DNA of 64,000 nucleotides from Verrucomicrobiaceae bacterium (GTDB lineage: Bacteria; Verrucomicrobiota; Verrucomicrobiia; Verrucomicrobiales; Verrucomicrobiaceae). Below the pieces are notes generated by a model, which searched no databases, was not told where the DNA came from, and saw only the letters and a list, made by a program, of their open reading frames with translations. The DNA lies in contig JAEUHN010000026.1 of the NCBI GenBank assembly GCA_016795365.1, positions 62,001-126,000 of the forward strand, given 5' to 3'. Of this stretch, positions 52,872 through 61,488 are shown piece by piece. A program made the translations under genes and the position numbers. Each line of letters opens with the position of its first letter. Within the stretch, counting starts at the first letter, position 1.

Positions 52872-53330
52872 TCAATCATCAAACCAAAGCTCGTCGCGTT
52901 CATCGGGTTTCAGTCCAGCGTCGAGCAGCAAAGCCTCGTATTCCTCGCGGAATGTCAGCGCCTTGTGATGCTGCTCCTGGTTCTTGATGTAGTCGATCAG
53001 ACGCGCTTTATCCGGCAGCGCATGGGTGAATGCACCGTAGTCCTCCTGCCAGTGAGTGAACTGCGGGAACACATGCTCGCCTTTGATCCAGACAGATGAA
53101 GCGGTCTTGAGTTCCTTCACCAAGTTCGACAGCGCGATGGTCGGATGCAGGCTGGTGAGGATGTGGACGTGATCCTCCACGCCGCCGATGCGGAACATAT
53201 GGCATTGGCGTTGGTTCAGCATGCCCCACATGAAGCGATACAGATCGTCGCGTCGTGATTTGGTCAGCGCAGGTTCTCGCAGCTTCGTGGCGAACACGAG
53301 ATGGTAGATGATCTGCGTGTAGGTGGCCAT
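52872..53330 (-). CDS. REP-associated tyrosine transposase (IS200-like Y1, HUH endonuclease)
   Basis: 152 aa from the ATG at 53330; a longer frame would begin inside the right REP arm. IS200/Y1 signature: N-terminal YTQIIYHLVFATKLREP, HUH motif His54-Val-His56 in VEDHVHILTS, and catalytic Tyr114 in LIDYIKNQEQHHK. The conserved acidic C-terminus (KPDERDELWFDD) is intact. It cuts and joins single-stranded DNA at hairpins, here presumably those of the two flanking arms and related copies elsewhere. All catalytic residues are present, so it may be active. Confidence 0.92.
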   Translation of the reverse strand: MATYTQIIYHLVFATKLREPALTKSRRDDLYRFMWGMLNQRQCHMFRIGGVEDHVHILTSLHPTIALSNLVKELKTASSVWIKGEHVFPQFTHWQEDYGAFTHALPDKARLIDYIKNQEQHHKALTFREEYEALLLDAGLKPDERDELWFDD

Positions 53331-53347
53331 GTGAGCGTGGTGGTGCG

Positions 53348-53458
53348 GCGATGGGATGGACAACCGCTGCGCGGTTGGTGGGGTTTGGGACCTGCGACCG
53401 TAGGTTCCCTCGCGTTGCTCGGTCACCTACGGCTACTCGTGGAGTGCCCTGCGGGCAC
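53348..53458. repeat. Right arm: three-hairpin REP, inverted
   Basis: Same three hairpins as the left arm in reverse order: CAACCGC-TGC-GCGGTTG (53361-53377), CCGTAGGT/ACCTACGG (53398-53405 with 53425-53432), GTGCCC-TGC-GGGCAC (53444-53458). The outer stem differs from the left arm by paired changes that keep it closed. Confidence 0.8.
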
Positions 53459-53464
53459 AGCTTC

Positions 53465-54874
53465 TCAAGCGGAGTCGGGGAGAGCGGAGGTGTCGAGTGT
53501 CGTGATCAGCCACTTATGCTTACCCGCGCTCGTCTGCTCCACCTCGCATACTTCACGGAGCACCAGCGTGAAATCATCTCCCAGCTTCTTCATCAAACCA
53601 CTGTGCATAGGTTCCACACTTGATCCTCGCCACCGTGGTCCCGGCTGGTAATGAAACTCGACCTCGCCTTCGCGCTCCTGGCAGAACTGCACAGCCATGA
53701 GGCCATCGAAGATGCGGTCGTGCATGTTGATCGCGGTCAGTGAGATGCGACGACCAGTGGCGCTAACGAGGAACTCGTAGTCCCGGCCCACGACCTCCTC
53801 GACTTCGACCATCGGCAGCTCAGCATCCGGTGCGCTCGCCAGCTTCACATAGTCGCCGGTGCGATAGCGAATCAACGGCATGACGTGATTGTGAAACGAG
53901 GTGCCAATCACTTCGCGATGTCCGCTTTCGTTGGGCTCGCCGAACTCGACAAAGCCATACGTGGGCCAGAAGTAGAGATGATTGGAGGTGCGACCCTGGC
54001 CCGCGAGCACCACGCGCTCGCTGTGGCCATACCAATGAAACACCGGAGCACCGAAGGCTCGCTCCAGATACAACTGCGAATCGCTCGTCAGCTTCTCTGA
54101 TCCACACAGCACGGACGTCAGCGCGACACCCAGCTTCGTCCCCGTTTGCTCTAGTCCACGCGCCAGCATCAGCGCGGCACTGGGATACGCATGAAGATGC
54201 TGCGGACGAAACTTGTTCAATGCCGCCACATACTCCGGCAGCCGCTCCAGCGTGAGATGATACGAGGAAAGGATGAGCCAGTTCCGCGTTGCGTCGTAGT
54301 AGCTGATGCCGCCACGCGCCTTGCTCGAGGTCACACCGCCGCGAATCACCGCCACCCGATCACCCTCACGATACCCGCGTCGCGACCACTGCGCCTCCAG
54401 ATACGCCTGCTCCTTTGGGCGGCTCACGCCCTTGTGCAGATAGAAGCCCACCGGCACACCGCTCGAGCCGCCCGTGGTTATGTAAAGTCGCTGCGAGGCT
54501 TCAATCTCCGGATTCACCATCTCCTCGCGATGCAAAAGCAGGTCCTGCTTCGTGAGTAACGGATAGTCAGCTAGTTGCTCTAGTGATTCGAACTTATCCG
54601 GCTCAAGTCCCCGTTCCGCAAACCGCGCCGCGTAAAACGGAGCCTTCGCCGCCGCGATCAATGACTCGCGCAAAGCCTTGATCTGATAACGCCGAATCGT
54701 CTCCGCATCCCACGATTTCACCGCCCGCGCCTCGTCCTGAAAGAGCGTGTAGCTCTGCCCATATCGCAACGATGCCGGGATCGCCCGATAAGCCCGCCCC
54801 GCCAGCGACTTCAAAGGCTGCGGCGCTGCCTCATAGAGCTTCAGCAAGGGATAAATGGTGTCTTCGAGGGACAT
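53465..54874 (-). CDS. CapK/PaaK-like adenylate-forming ligase
   Basis: 469 aa of the phenylacetate-CoA ligase/CapK family found in capsule clusters. Motifs: the phosphate-binding ITTGGSSGVPVGFY, HAYPSAALM, then GHSERVV, the adenylate-binding FVEFGEPNESGHREVIGTSF, and RYRTGDYVKLA. No signal peptide. Probably activates an acyl or amino-acid group that decorates the polysaccharide; the exact acid is unknown. The 3' end abuts the inserted RAYT unit, which has not truncated it. Confidence 0.87.
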   Translation of the reverse strand: MSLEDTIYPLLKLYEAAPQPLKSLAGRAYRAIPASLRYGQSYTLFQDEARAVKSWDAETIRRYQIKALRESLIAAAKAPFYAARFAERGLEPDKFESLEQLADYPLLTKQDLLLHREEMVNPEIEASQRLYITTGGSSGVPVGFYLHKGVSRPKEQAYLEAQWSRRGYREGDRVAVIRGGVTSSKARGGISYYDATRNWLILSSYHLTLERLPEYVAALNKFRPQHLHAYPSAALMLARGLEQTGTKLGVALTSVLCGSEKLTSDSQLYLERAFGAPVFHWYGHSERVVLAGQGRTSNHLYFWPTYGFVEFGEPNESGHREVIGTSFHNHVMPLIRYRTGDYVKLASAPDAELPMVEVEEVVGRDYEFLVSATGRRISLTAINMHDRIFDGLMAVQFCQEREGEVEFHYQPGPRWRGSSVEPMHSGLMKKLGDDFTLVLREVCEVEQTSAGKHKWLITTLDTSALPDSA

Positions 54875-54914
54875 GAGGATGAATGCTCTGTCGATTCAAC
54901 TACCCGCCATCAAC

Positions 54915-55643
54915 TTATGGAGCGTGCGACCTCAGTAGTTTATCCAGCCCTTCCTCCACATCTGGTGAGATCAGGGAGTAGAAGGCGGGAGTGAAGTGAA
55001 GGGTGTCCTTGTAATCCCGCTCAACCACGATGTGCTGTGTGACATCAACAAACATAACCTGCGGATCGGAAACGCACAGTTCGGCCAGACGCTTGTTCAC
55101 GGCGGTCACAGATCTCCCGACGGCATCTGACCAGACGATTCGGCGACTCAACTCAACCCGGCCCGCAGGCAAAACCGAGAGCACCAGAACAGAAGCTCCT
55201 CCGTTTCGAGTCGTCCGAACCAACTTCATCAGGTTCATCACACAGTCATCCACGACTTCGTTCTCCCTTCCTGGCATCAGCGGGACTATCTTCAGATCGT
55301 TGATGCCAGCTTCGATAACAACCACAGCTGGCCGAGCTGTGGCAATGGCATCGGCGGATCTCAGTCGGATCTGCGCTGTCGTCTCATTGCCCACACCTCC
55401 GTTGATGACGCGATACTTCTGCAAAGCAAACTCTGGCCATTGAGCGCACCTTGAGTCACCGAGCAACAGCACCCGCGGTGCCGCTTCAGGGCCTGTCTCT
55501 CTGAAGGATGGAACGCCTGTCGGGTGCAGCCTGAACTTTGCCTCTCGGGCGTAGAATGTCTTTGCGGCCTGAAACAAGCCAACGTTCACAGCCATCGAGA
55601 CAGAAAGCCCCGCCCAAGAGATCCATGCTGGAATGCGTTTCAC
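54915..55643 (-). CDS. Membrane-anchored SGNH/GDSL hydrolase of the polysaccharide cluster
   Basis: 242 aa from a GTG at 55643 whose last bases overlap the DUF362 stop (GTGA, 4 nt); an in-frame ATG at 55667 exists but the overlap pattern of this operon favours the GTG. Signal anchor (ISWAGLSVSMAVNVGLF), then VLLLGDSRCAQW (block I GDS), GGVGNETT (block II), VIEAGINDLK (block III GIND) and block V DTLHFTPAFY. Likely an O-acetyl or acyl esterase acting on the glycan outside the cytoplasmic membrane. Confidence 0.85.
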   Translation of the reverse strand: MKRIPAWISWAGLSVSMAVNVGLFQAAKTFYAREAKFRLHPTGVPSFRETGPEAAPRVLLLGDSRCAQWPEFALQKYRVINGGVGNETTAQIRLRSADAIATARPAVVVIEAGINDLKIVPLMPGRENEVVDDCVMNLMKLVRTTRNGGASVLVLSVLPAGRVELSRRIVWSDAVGRSVTAVNKRLAELCVSDPQVMFVDVTQHIVVERDYKDTLHFTPAFYSLISPDVEEGLDKLLRSHAP

Positions 55644-56989
55644 AATTTCTCCACCGCCCCCACCCATCCGAAGTGCGGCTTGAACGCAAAGCTGTCCTCC
55701 TTGCGATAGTCACCCAGCACTTTCGCCTTGCTCGCCTCGTTCGACACCACGCGAATGTCATCATGCGCGAACGCCGCGATCTGCTTCACCTTCACAGCGA
55801 ACGCACCTGCGAGCATTCGCACCTTCGTCCAATCAAAGCCCATCAACGCACAGCACACGCTGTCCACGGCGAGAGGGTTCGTTCCCGCGACGACGACGCC
55901 ACATGGCTTCGGATCAGGAGCCATCGGGCCGTTGCCTTCGCCGCCGATGATGCCGTCAACGACGGCGAGGTAGCGTAGCGGCTTGGTTCGTGGGGCACCG
56001 CTGCCGTCGAAGTAGAAGAGGCACTTGTTCAAATCCACGACCATGCGCCAGCAGGTGTCGTTGCCGTGCCAGTTGCCGCTGCGCACGACCTTTTGCGTGT
56101 CGCCGAAGATGACGCGACCGAGTTTCTTGACGGGGACGAAGAGCTTGCTGAGCAGGTGGTTGCCGAAGAGCGCGCGCTTGATCTTGCCCATAAGCGAGTG
56201 CTCCAGCTTTGCTTTCATCGTCGCCTTTGGGAACTGATCGCCGCCTTGATCGGGCGTGCCTTCGGTGTGGTGCGGCAGCCAGTTCTTGTTCGAGTTGATG
56301 CCCACCATGTTCTTCAGCGCGCAGGTGAGTCCGACCTTCTTGTGGCACTTCAGCTTCGGGATGTTGATCAGCACATCGGCATCCATCGGTGTGCGGCAGA
56401 GCATGTATTCGTGCGTCGTGTCACGATGCCGTTCATTGGTCTCGGCCATGTTGTAGCTGGCACCGTAGAGCTGGCCGAGGCCGTGGAAGTTCACGAACTC
56501 GCTGTCCTCGTTGAGCTTCACATGCGTGGAGCCTTTCGGATCGCCGGGCAGTTCCGTCTTGCTCACTGTCACGCCATCCACGGCGTGCCATTCCTCGGGA
56601 CGCAGATCGAGCAGTTCAATGCGAAGGCCGGGAAACTTGGCGCGACAGCGTGCGATCATTTCATCCAGCCCGCAATACTTCCGCAGCGTGGCAAACGATG
56701 AGTCGGTCTGTGGTGCATCGCAGACGGTGATGCTGCCACTGCCTCGCAAACGCGGAGCCACCCAGGCGATGACGCCTTCGATCACACTCGGATGCGTGAC
56801 GACGTGCTCCCATTGATTCGGGCCAGGATACCGCTCGTCGTGCTCCTTCACCCAGTTGGGCTTCAGCACCACGTTGTCGCCGGGACGAATGAAGTCGGCG
56901 TCGAGCCCGAGTAGGTCGATGGCGCTGGCGACGTGGGCGAGAGTCGTGTCGCTGTAGCTGGTGGGGCCTTGATGGACGGAGACGGTCAT
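55640..56989 (-). CDS. DUF362 family protein
   Basis: 449 aa. DUF362 pattern: VVLKPNWVKEH, VTHPSVIEGVIAWV, ITVCDAPQTDS, then DVLINIPKLKCHKKVGLTCALKNMVG and the terminal part with VVAGTNPLAVDSVCCALMGFD. No ferredoxin extension and no signal peptide. Function unknown; DUF362 genes are frequent in exopolysaccharide clusters with CapK-like and SGNH genes, as here. Start at 56989 lies 2 nt after a strong hairpin that could hide the ribosome site; the SGNH gene overlaps its stop by 4 nt. Confidence 0.88.
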   Translation of the reverse strand: MTVSVHQGPTSYSDTTLAHVASAIDLLGLDADFIRPGDNVVLKPNWVKEHDERYPGPNQWEHVVTHPSVIEGVIAWVAPRLRGSGSITVCDAPQTDSSFATLRKYCGLDEMIARCRAKFPGLRIELLDLRPEEWHAVDGVTVSKTELPGDPKGSTHVKLNEDSEFVNFHGLGQLYGASYNMAETNERHRDTTHEYMLCRTPMDADVLINIPKLKCHKKVGLTCALKNMVGINSNKNWLPHHTEGTPDQGGDQFPKATMKAKLEHSLMGKIKRALFGNHLLSKLFVPVKKLGRVIFGDTQKVVRSGNWHGNDTCWRMVVDLNKCLFYFDGSGAPRTKPLRYLAVVDGIIGGEGNGPMAPDPKPCGVVVAGTNPLAVDSVCCALMGFDWTKVRMLAGAFAVKVKQIAAFAHDDIRVVSNEASKAKVLGDYRKEDSFAFKPHFGWVGAVEKL

Positions 56990-56991
56990 AG

Positions 56992-57048
56992 AGTAGAGCA
57001 GTTGCGCCGCAACTGCAGCGGCTCCAGTTGCAGCGCAACTGGGCTACT
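56992..57048. repeat. Long hairpin between larC and the DUF362 gene
   Basis: Arms 57000-57015 and 57025-57040 pair at 15 of 16 positions around a 9-nt loop; flanking AGTAG/CTACT adds to the stem. Each arm is also self-complementary (AGTTGCG-CC-GCAACT style), so it could form a cruciform. It occupies almost all of the 63-nt gap in an operon whose other gaps are closed, and touches the DUF362 start codon. No T tract follows. Confidence 0.7.
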
Positions 57049-57052
57049 TTGT

Positions 57053-58243
57053 TCAATGCTTGTGCCCGTTGCCCTCATGGACATAACGAGCTGCGGTTTC
57101 GGCGGCGACATAGACCTCGCGTAGCGGCACGCCAGCCTTTCGCGCGAGCACGCGGCAGTCTTCGAACTCCGGCGCATATTTGTGCTGGCCGTTGGGCAGG
57201 TGTCCGACCTTGACGAAGGTCTTGCCCCAGGGCGTTTCGACTTCAAGGCGGTCGCGCTGCATGACGCTGCGTTGCGTGCTTTGCTCGCGCACGCCGAGCG
57301 AACTGGTCTCGGTCAAAATCAAAGTCCGCAGGGTGTCGGTGTTCTCCGGTTTGGCGATCACACTCAGCACCACGCCGCTGCGGTTCTTTTTCATCTGCGT
57401 CGGCGTCATCGTCACATCGAGCGCGCCGGCTTCGAACGCGCGTTCCATGAGGTGCGCGACTTGCTCGGGGTTCTGGTCGTCAATGTTGGTTTCGAGCACC
57501 GTGACGGTGTCAGTCGTGAAGGCATTCGCATCGGCTTCGCCAATGAAGACGCGGAGCAGATTCGGGATTGGCAGGTCGCGAGTGCCAGCTCCGTAGCCGA
57601 CGTGATCGAGGCGCATCGCAGGCAGTTCGCCGAAGCGGCTCGCGAGATGCTTCAACAACGCTGCACCCGTAGGCGTCACGAGTTCCGCTTGGATCGGCGA
57701 GCCGACGACAGGCGCGCCTTTGAGCAAGCCGACCGTCGCAGGAGCAGGCAAAGGGATCTGTCCATGCGCGCCGTGAATGAAGCCACGACCGAGTGGCAAA
57801 GGGCTACACACGACGCGCTCGATGCCGAGCAGTTCGATCGCGACCAGGGTGCCGACGATGTCAAGGATGGCATCTTCGCCGCTGACTTCGTGGAGGTGAA
57901 CATTCTCGATCTCCATGCCGTGAATGCGCGCTTCCTCGGCAGCGATCATTCGAATCACGATGAGTGCTTGCGTCTTGATGCCATCGCTCAAGGTGCTGTC
58001 ACGCACCACGCGTTCGATCTCGGGCAGCGGACGCGAATGTGGCTGCGGACTGACGTGCACATCCACCTTCATCGCGGTGAAGCAGATCTTTTCGACGCGG
58101 CTCGAGGTGATGTCCCAGCCAGTGATGGGCAGCTTCGACAGCTCGGACTTGAGCGCTGCGAGATCGAGCCCGGCGTCGAGCAGCGCGCCGAGGATCATAT
58201 CGCCGGAGGCACCAGCGATGCAGTCGAAGTAAAGAGTCTTCAT
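57053..58243 (-). CDS. larC: Nickel pincer cofactor biosynthesis protein LarC
   Basis: 396 aa. LarC inserts nickel into the pyridinium-dithiocarboxylate nucleotide, using CTP, to finish the nickel-pincer (NPN) cofactor of lactate racemase-type enzymes. Signature: the N-terminal FDCIAGASGDMILGALLDAG, HLHEVSGEDAILDIVG, ELVTPTGAALLKHLA, VTVLETNIDDQNPEQVAHLMERAF, TPTQMKKNRSGVVLSV. Single full-length frame, without the frameshift split seen in some lar operons. ATG overlaps the glycosyltransferase stop by 4 nt. Confidence 0.93.
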   Translation of the reverse strand: MKTLYFDCIAGASGDMILGALLDAGLDLAALKSELSKLPITGWDITSSRVEKICFTAMKVDVHVSPQPHSRPLPEIERVVRDSTLSDGIKTQALIVIRMIAAEEARIHGMEIENVHLHEVSGEDAILDIVGTLVAIELLGIERVVCSPLPLGRGFIHGAHGQIPLPAPATVGLLKGAPVVGSPIQAELVTPTGAALLKHLASRFGELPAMRLDHVGYGAGTRDLPIPNLLRVFIGEADANAFTTDTVTVLETNIDDQNPEQVAHLMERAFEAGALDVTMTPTQMKKNRSGVVLSVIAKPENTDTLRTLILTETSSLGVREQSTQRSVMQRDRLEVETPWGKTFVKVGHLPNGQHKYAPEFEDCRVLARKAGVPLREVYVAAETAARYVHEGNGHKH

Positions 58244-59373
58244 GAAGGGATGCGACTGTCTTGGAGCAGGGCCTGGTAAACGTCCAGCACGGTTTCCATG
58301 TGGCGCTCCCAGGTCATGGAGCGCGCGCGCTCAATGGATCGCTGTTGATGCTCCTGATGAGTTGCATTGTCAAAAAGGAGGCGGCGAAGTTGCTGCGCAG
58401 CGGCATTCGAGTCGCCTTCTTGATAGTAGAGCGCCGCGTCTCCCCCGGCCTCGGGGTTCGCGGTCATGGTATTGGTGACCACTGGGCAGCCAGCAGCCAT
58501 GGCTTCGGGAATCACAAAGGTGAGGCCTTCCAGAGTGGACGGGAAGATGAGAACGCGGGCAGTCTGAAACACGGCGATGAGATCATCGCCAAAGAGAGGA
58601 CCGAGTTCGACAAAACCATGCTCGCCGGTGATGGCGATGATTTGCCTGCGAAGCTCGGGCGAAACGAGTTCTCCGGCACGAACAAAGCAACAGCTCCCCT
58701 TGGCGAAGTCCTCGCGCATGGTTTCGAAGATCGATGGCAGGGATTGGAGATTCTTTCGACTGATCGCGCTGCCCACGGAAAAGATGATTCGAGGCAAGGA
58801 CGCGAGCTTTTGGAGAAGGGGATGATCCTTGGAGACTGGCGTCTGGAAGCGATGGAAGTCCATTCCTGGCACGGCCACCGTGACACGTTCGAGTGGGATG
58901 CCGAGCAGGCGGTTGAGCTTGCGTTTGGTCTCTTGGGAGATGGAGATCAGGTGGTCCGCGCAGGTCAGATTCTCGACACCACGGCGAAAGCGTTTCACCT
59001 GGGCGGCGGACATGCCGTCACTCACCTCCAGCGGCACCAGATCAAACACGGTGGCCACTACCTTGCTGCCACGGGGCAGGTGGGGGATGAGATGGGCGTA
59101 GCTATGGTCGAGAAGGTGGAAGATGTCAGCTTTTTCGGAGCTGGTTCGAAGCGGGTAAACGACTCGTTTGCGCCAGAAGCGAGTTAAGGTGGGCGATCGA
59201 GCGCTGCGGGAAGGCGGCGCACCCAGCCAGATGGGCGAATGGATGGAGAAAGCCTTTCCTTGTCCCTCGCTGACGCAGCGATGCAGTTCAAACCAGTAGC
59301 GATCCATCGATGCCCAGCCTTCATCGGGAAGTGCGGGCAACCAGCAGATGCGGGGGTGAGGTTCGTTGCTCAT
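58240..59373 (-). CDS. Glycosyltransferase family 4 protein
   Basis: 377 aa from the ATG at 59373, which overlaps the preceding gene's stop (ATGA). GT-B fold: N-terminal acceptor half with PHLPRGSKVVATVFDLVP and ISISQETKRKL; donor half with IIFSVGSAISRKN, GFVELGPLFGDDLIAVFQTA and FPSTLEGLTFVIPEAMAAGCPVV (ExxxxxxE retaining motif region). Adds a sugar to the growing repeat unit; donor unknown, mannose-like by family resemblance. Confidence 0.9.
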   Translation of the reverse strand: MSNEPHPRICWLPALPDEGWASMDRYWFELHRCVSEGQGKAFSIHSPIWLGAPPSRSARSPTLTRFWRKRVVYPLRTSSEKADIFHLLDHSYAHLIPHLPRGSKVVATVFDLVPLEVSDGMSAAQVKRFRRGVENLTCADHLISISQETKRKLNRLLGIPLERVTVAVPGMDFHRFQTPVSKDHPLLQKLASLPRIIFSVGSAISRKNLQSLPSIFETMREDFAKGSCCFVRAGELVSPELRRQIIAITGEHGFVELGPLFGDDLIAVFQTARVLIFPSTLEGLTFVIPEAMAAGCPVVTNTMTANPEAGGDAALYYQEGDSNAAAQQLRRLLFDNATHQEHQQRSIERARSMTWERHMETVLDVYQALLQDSRIPS

Positions 59374-60536
59374 GCGGCGGCGGGCACGAGACAGGTGCCG
59401 GGCGTGGTGATGAACTCTTCCTGCATCCACTGCCACAGAGCTTCCGCTCGTCGATGGGCGGAGAGTTCCTCAGCCCGAGTTCGGGCGGCTGTGGCCAGTT
59501 CCAAACGTAAGGTGGGATTGAGAAGCTGCTTCATCACATTCGCGAACGAGATCGCATCCTCCGGGTCAATGGTGAAGCCCGTCACGCCTTCCTGAACCAG
59601 GGCCTCGGCGGCGCCCGCGTTTCGGCTCACCAGCAGTGGAAGCCCGAGGCTGGCGGCTTCGTGGACGACGGCACCGTAGGTGTCCTGTCGAGTGGGAAGG
59701 ACAAACACGTCGGTCGAGCGAATGGCCTCACGGAGTGACTCGCCTTCGAGGCGGCCTGTCACTTCGAGATATGATGATAGACCCAGTGGCTCCGCGATTG
59801 CATGGACCGACGAAGCATCACCTCCACCGATCAATCGAATCATGAAGCGTTCGTGGGTCAGCTGGCGCAGGGCATTGGCGGCGTGCAGGAGCAGATCGAT
59901 GCCTTTGCGTTCGATGAGGCTGCCGACGTAAACGAAGGTGGCCATCGGATTGTGCGCGCGACTGGCGGATGGTTTGAAGAGCCGTGTGTCAACCGCATGA
60001 AAGGCCTCCATCACGGGTGCTGCGGTGCGGCTCAAGGGCTCGCGAGCGGCTGGACAGCAGGCGATGAAACCATCAGCGAAGTGTCCCCAGAACCGATGCC
60101 ACAGCTGAACAACTCTGCCGAAGTAGCGGGCATTCGCACGACCTACCTCCGATGACACGATGAGTGGCAAGGCATGCAGCTTGGCAAAGAGCAGCGCCTC
60201 GATCGTGAAGGGACTGAACTCGTGAATCCAGACGAGGGAGGGCTTCAGTAAACTCAGGGTCCGCCAAACGGCTCCGGTGGGAAGTCTCGGCATCACGGGT
60301 TCTTGACGACTGACGCTGAGCAATCGGGCCAACCATGGCCACGCCGGAGGCGATGTCACGGTATGCACGGTAAGGTTCGAAGCCAATGGAAGATGGCCTG
60401 TTTGGATGGCCGTCTTGACCACATCGTCGGGCCAGATGATGTCGAGAGAGGCCTCACCACGCGTGGCATCGGCAAAGCCTTCGTGCAGGGCACGTAGGTA
60501 GCCGGCGGTAGCGCGGGAAACGAGGGCGACCTTCAT
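59370..60536 (-). CDS. Glycosyltransferase family 4 protein
   Basis: 388 aa. Retaining GT-B enzyme: VSSEVGRANARYFG in the N-terminal half; donor half with FVYVGSLIERKGIDLLLHAA, IRLIGGGD, VTGRLEGESLREAIRSTDVFVLPTRQDTYGAVVHEAASLGLPLL. Different from the next GT4 in length and motifs, so not a recent duplication. Overlaps the next gene by 4 nt and starts 7 nt after the methyltransferase stop, placing it in the core operon. Confidence 0.92.
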   Translation of the reverse strand: MKVALVSRATAGYLRALHEGFADATRGEASLDIIWPDDVVKTAIQTGHLPLASNLTVHTVTSPPAWPWLARLLSVSRQEPVMPRLPTGAVWRTLSLLKPSLVWIHEFSPFTIEALLFAKLHALPLIVSSEVGRANARYFGRVVQLWHRFWGHFADGFIACCPAAREPLSRTAAPVMEAFHAVDTRLFKPSASRAHNPMATFVYVGSLIERKGIDLLLHAANALRQLTHERFMIRLIGGGDASSVHAIAEPLGLSSYLEVTGRLEGESLREAIRSTDVFVLPTRQDTYGAVVHEAASLGLPLLVSRNAGAAEALVQEGVTGFTIDPEDAISFANVMKQLLNPTLRLELATAARTRAEELSAHRRAEALWQWMQEEFITTPGTCLVPAAA

Positions 60537-60543
60537 GGATGGA

Positions 60544-61488
60544 TCACTTCACGCGGCGCAGATAGAAGCTGTAACCTTCGTCACGCAGAGGTAGCGAAGG
60601 GGCGACTTGTGAAGCAGCCTCTTGAACATGCTTCGAATCTCGATGCAGCCAGTAAACAGGGAGGGTGATCTCGAAGCTGCTGTTGAATGCAAGGAACGCT
60701 TCCAGCATCTCCTGCTCGTTCCAGAACCACTTCTGCTCGACGTAAAACTCCTTCAGCCACGGATAGGGCAGCACGATATCGTGGACGTGCAGCGTGCAGC
60801 CAGTGGGTAGGTGCGGGTAGATCTGGTGCATCAAGTGCGACACATCGCTGCCGTGCTTATAGACATGACTCGAATCGACGAATAGCAGCGCATTGCCCTC
60901 ACAGCGAGCCATCAGCTCGGTGACTGGCACGTCTTGAAGAGGTTGGTGCAGCTGTTCGAAGCGAGTGTGTGCAGGACGTAGTTCGGCTCCGAGCAGACGC
61001 GTGTAGGGGTCAATCGAAACAAAGGATGAAGAAGCTCCGGTCTCTTGGGCATTCTTCTCCAGCGCAGCGAGAGCCACGCGGGTGCTGCTGCCCTGGCCCA
61101 CTTCCACGACCGATGCAGGCCTCATCTCGCGCAGCAGACAGTAGTAACTCAGCGCATCGGCACCGCGGAAGTAGTAGTTGGTCTCGTCGAAGCCGAAGCC
61201 TTTCACGGCCTCGAGGAATTCTGCGCCGTAGCGGGAGAGACGAGCCGCATGAGCGGACTCAAAGCTTTCGATCCTCAAGTCGTGACCGGGAATCGCTCGC
61301 GGCGAGCCATCGTAACTGGCTTCGATTTCCTGGAGGTTGGGGATGGGCTCATAAAAGTGATCGCCGATGACATGCAGCCCCAGGCGTTCGAGAGGCTTGA
61401 ACAGGAACCGCCGCGCGATGTAGCGAGGCAGGGCGTTGCGTTCATTGCGTGCCTTGAAGAGGTTTTCTTTGAGTGCGGAAAGGTTCAT
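60544..61488 (-). CDS. Class I SAM-dependent methyltransferase
   Basis: 314 aa from the ATG at 61488 (overlaps the larB stop by 4 nt; the frame to 61575 is an artefact of the overlap). Motif I VVEVGQGSSTRVALAALE, a SIDPY strand end binding the ribose hydroxyls, and LLFVDSSHVYKHGSDV of the Methyltransf_24-like group; C-terminal lid with LHVHDIVLPYPW. Probably methylates a sugar or another part of the exported glycan. Confidence 0.85.
   Translation of the reverse strand: MNLSALKENLFKARNERNALPRYIARRFLFKPLERLGLHVIGDHFYEPIPNLQEIEASYDGSPRAIPGHDLRIESFESAHAARLSRYGAEFLEAVKGFGFDETNYYFRGADALSYYCLLREMRPASVVEVGQGSSTRVALAALEKNAQETGASSSFVSIDPYTRLLGAELRPAHTRFEQLHQPLQDVPVTELMARCEGNALLFVDSSHVYKHGSDVSHLMHQIYPHLPTGCTLHVHDIVLPYPWLKEFYVEQKWFWNEQEMLEAFLAFNSSFEITLPVYWLHRDSKHVQEAASQVAPSLPLRDEGYSFYLRRVK

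Larger units (their letters stand above)
52747..53458 (-). mobile_element. RAYT transposase unit flanked by composite inverted REP arms
   Basis: A 712-nt unit: arm 52747-52854, Y1 transposase gene, arm 53348-53458. The arms are imperfect reverse complements over about 108-111 nt. It sits exactly in the gap between the small hypothetical gene and the CapK/PaaK-like gene, its outer end only 6 nt from the latter's stop, so no flanking gene is broken. Architecture matches REP-associated tyrosine transposases rather than a classical IS200 with short subterminal hairpins. Confidence 0.8.

Noticed and set aside
57182-59187. Plus-strand frames of 365 and 308 codons opposite larC and a glycosyltransferase
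   Set aside because: Antisense to confidently identified genes with 4-nt operon overlaps.
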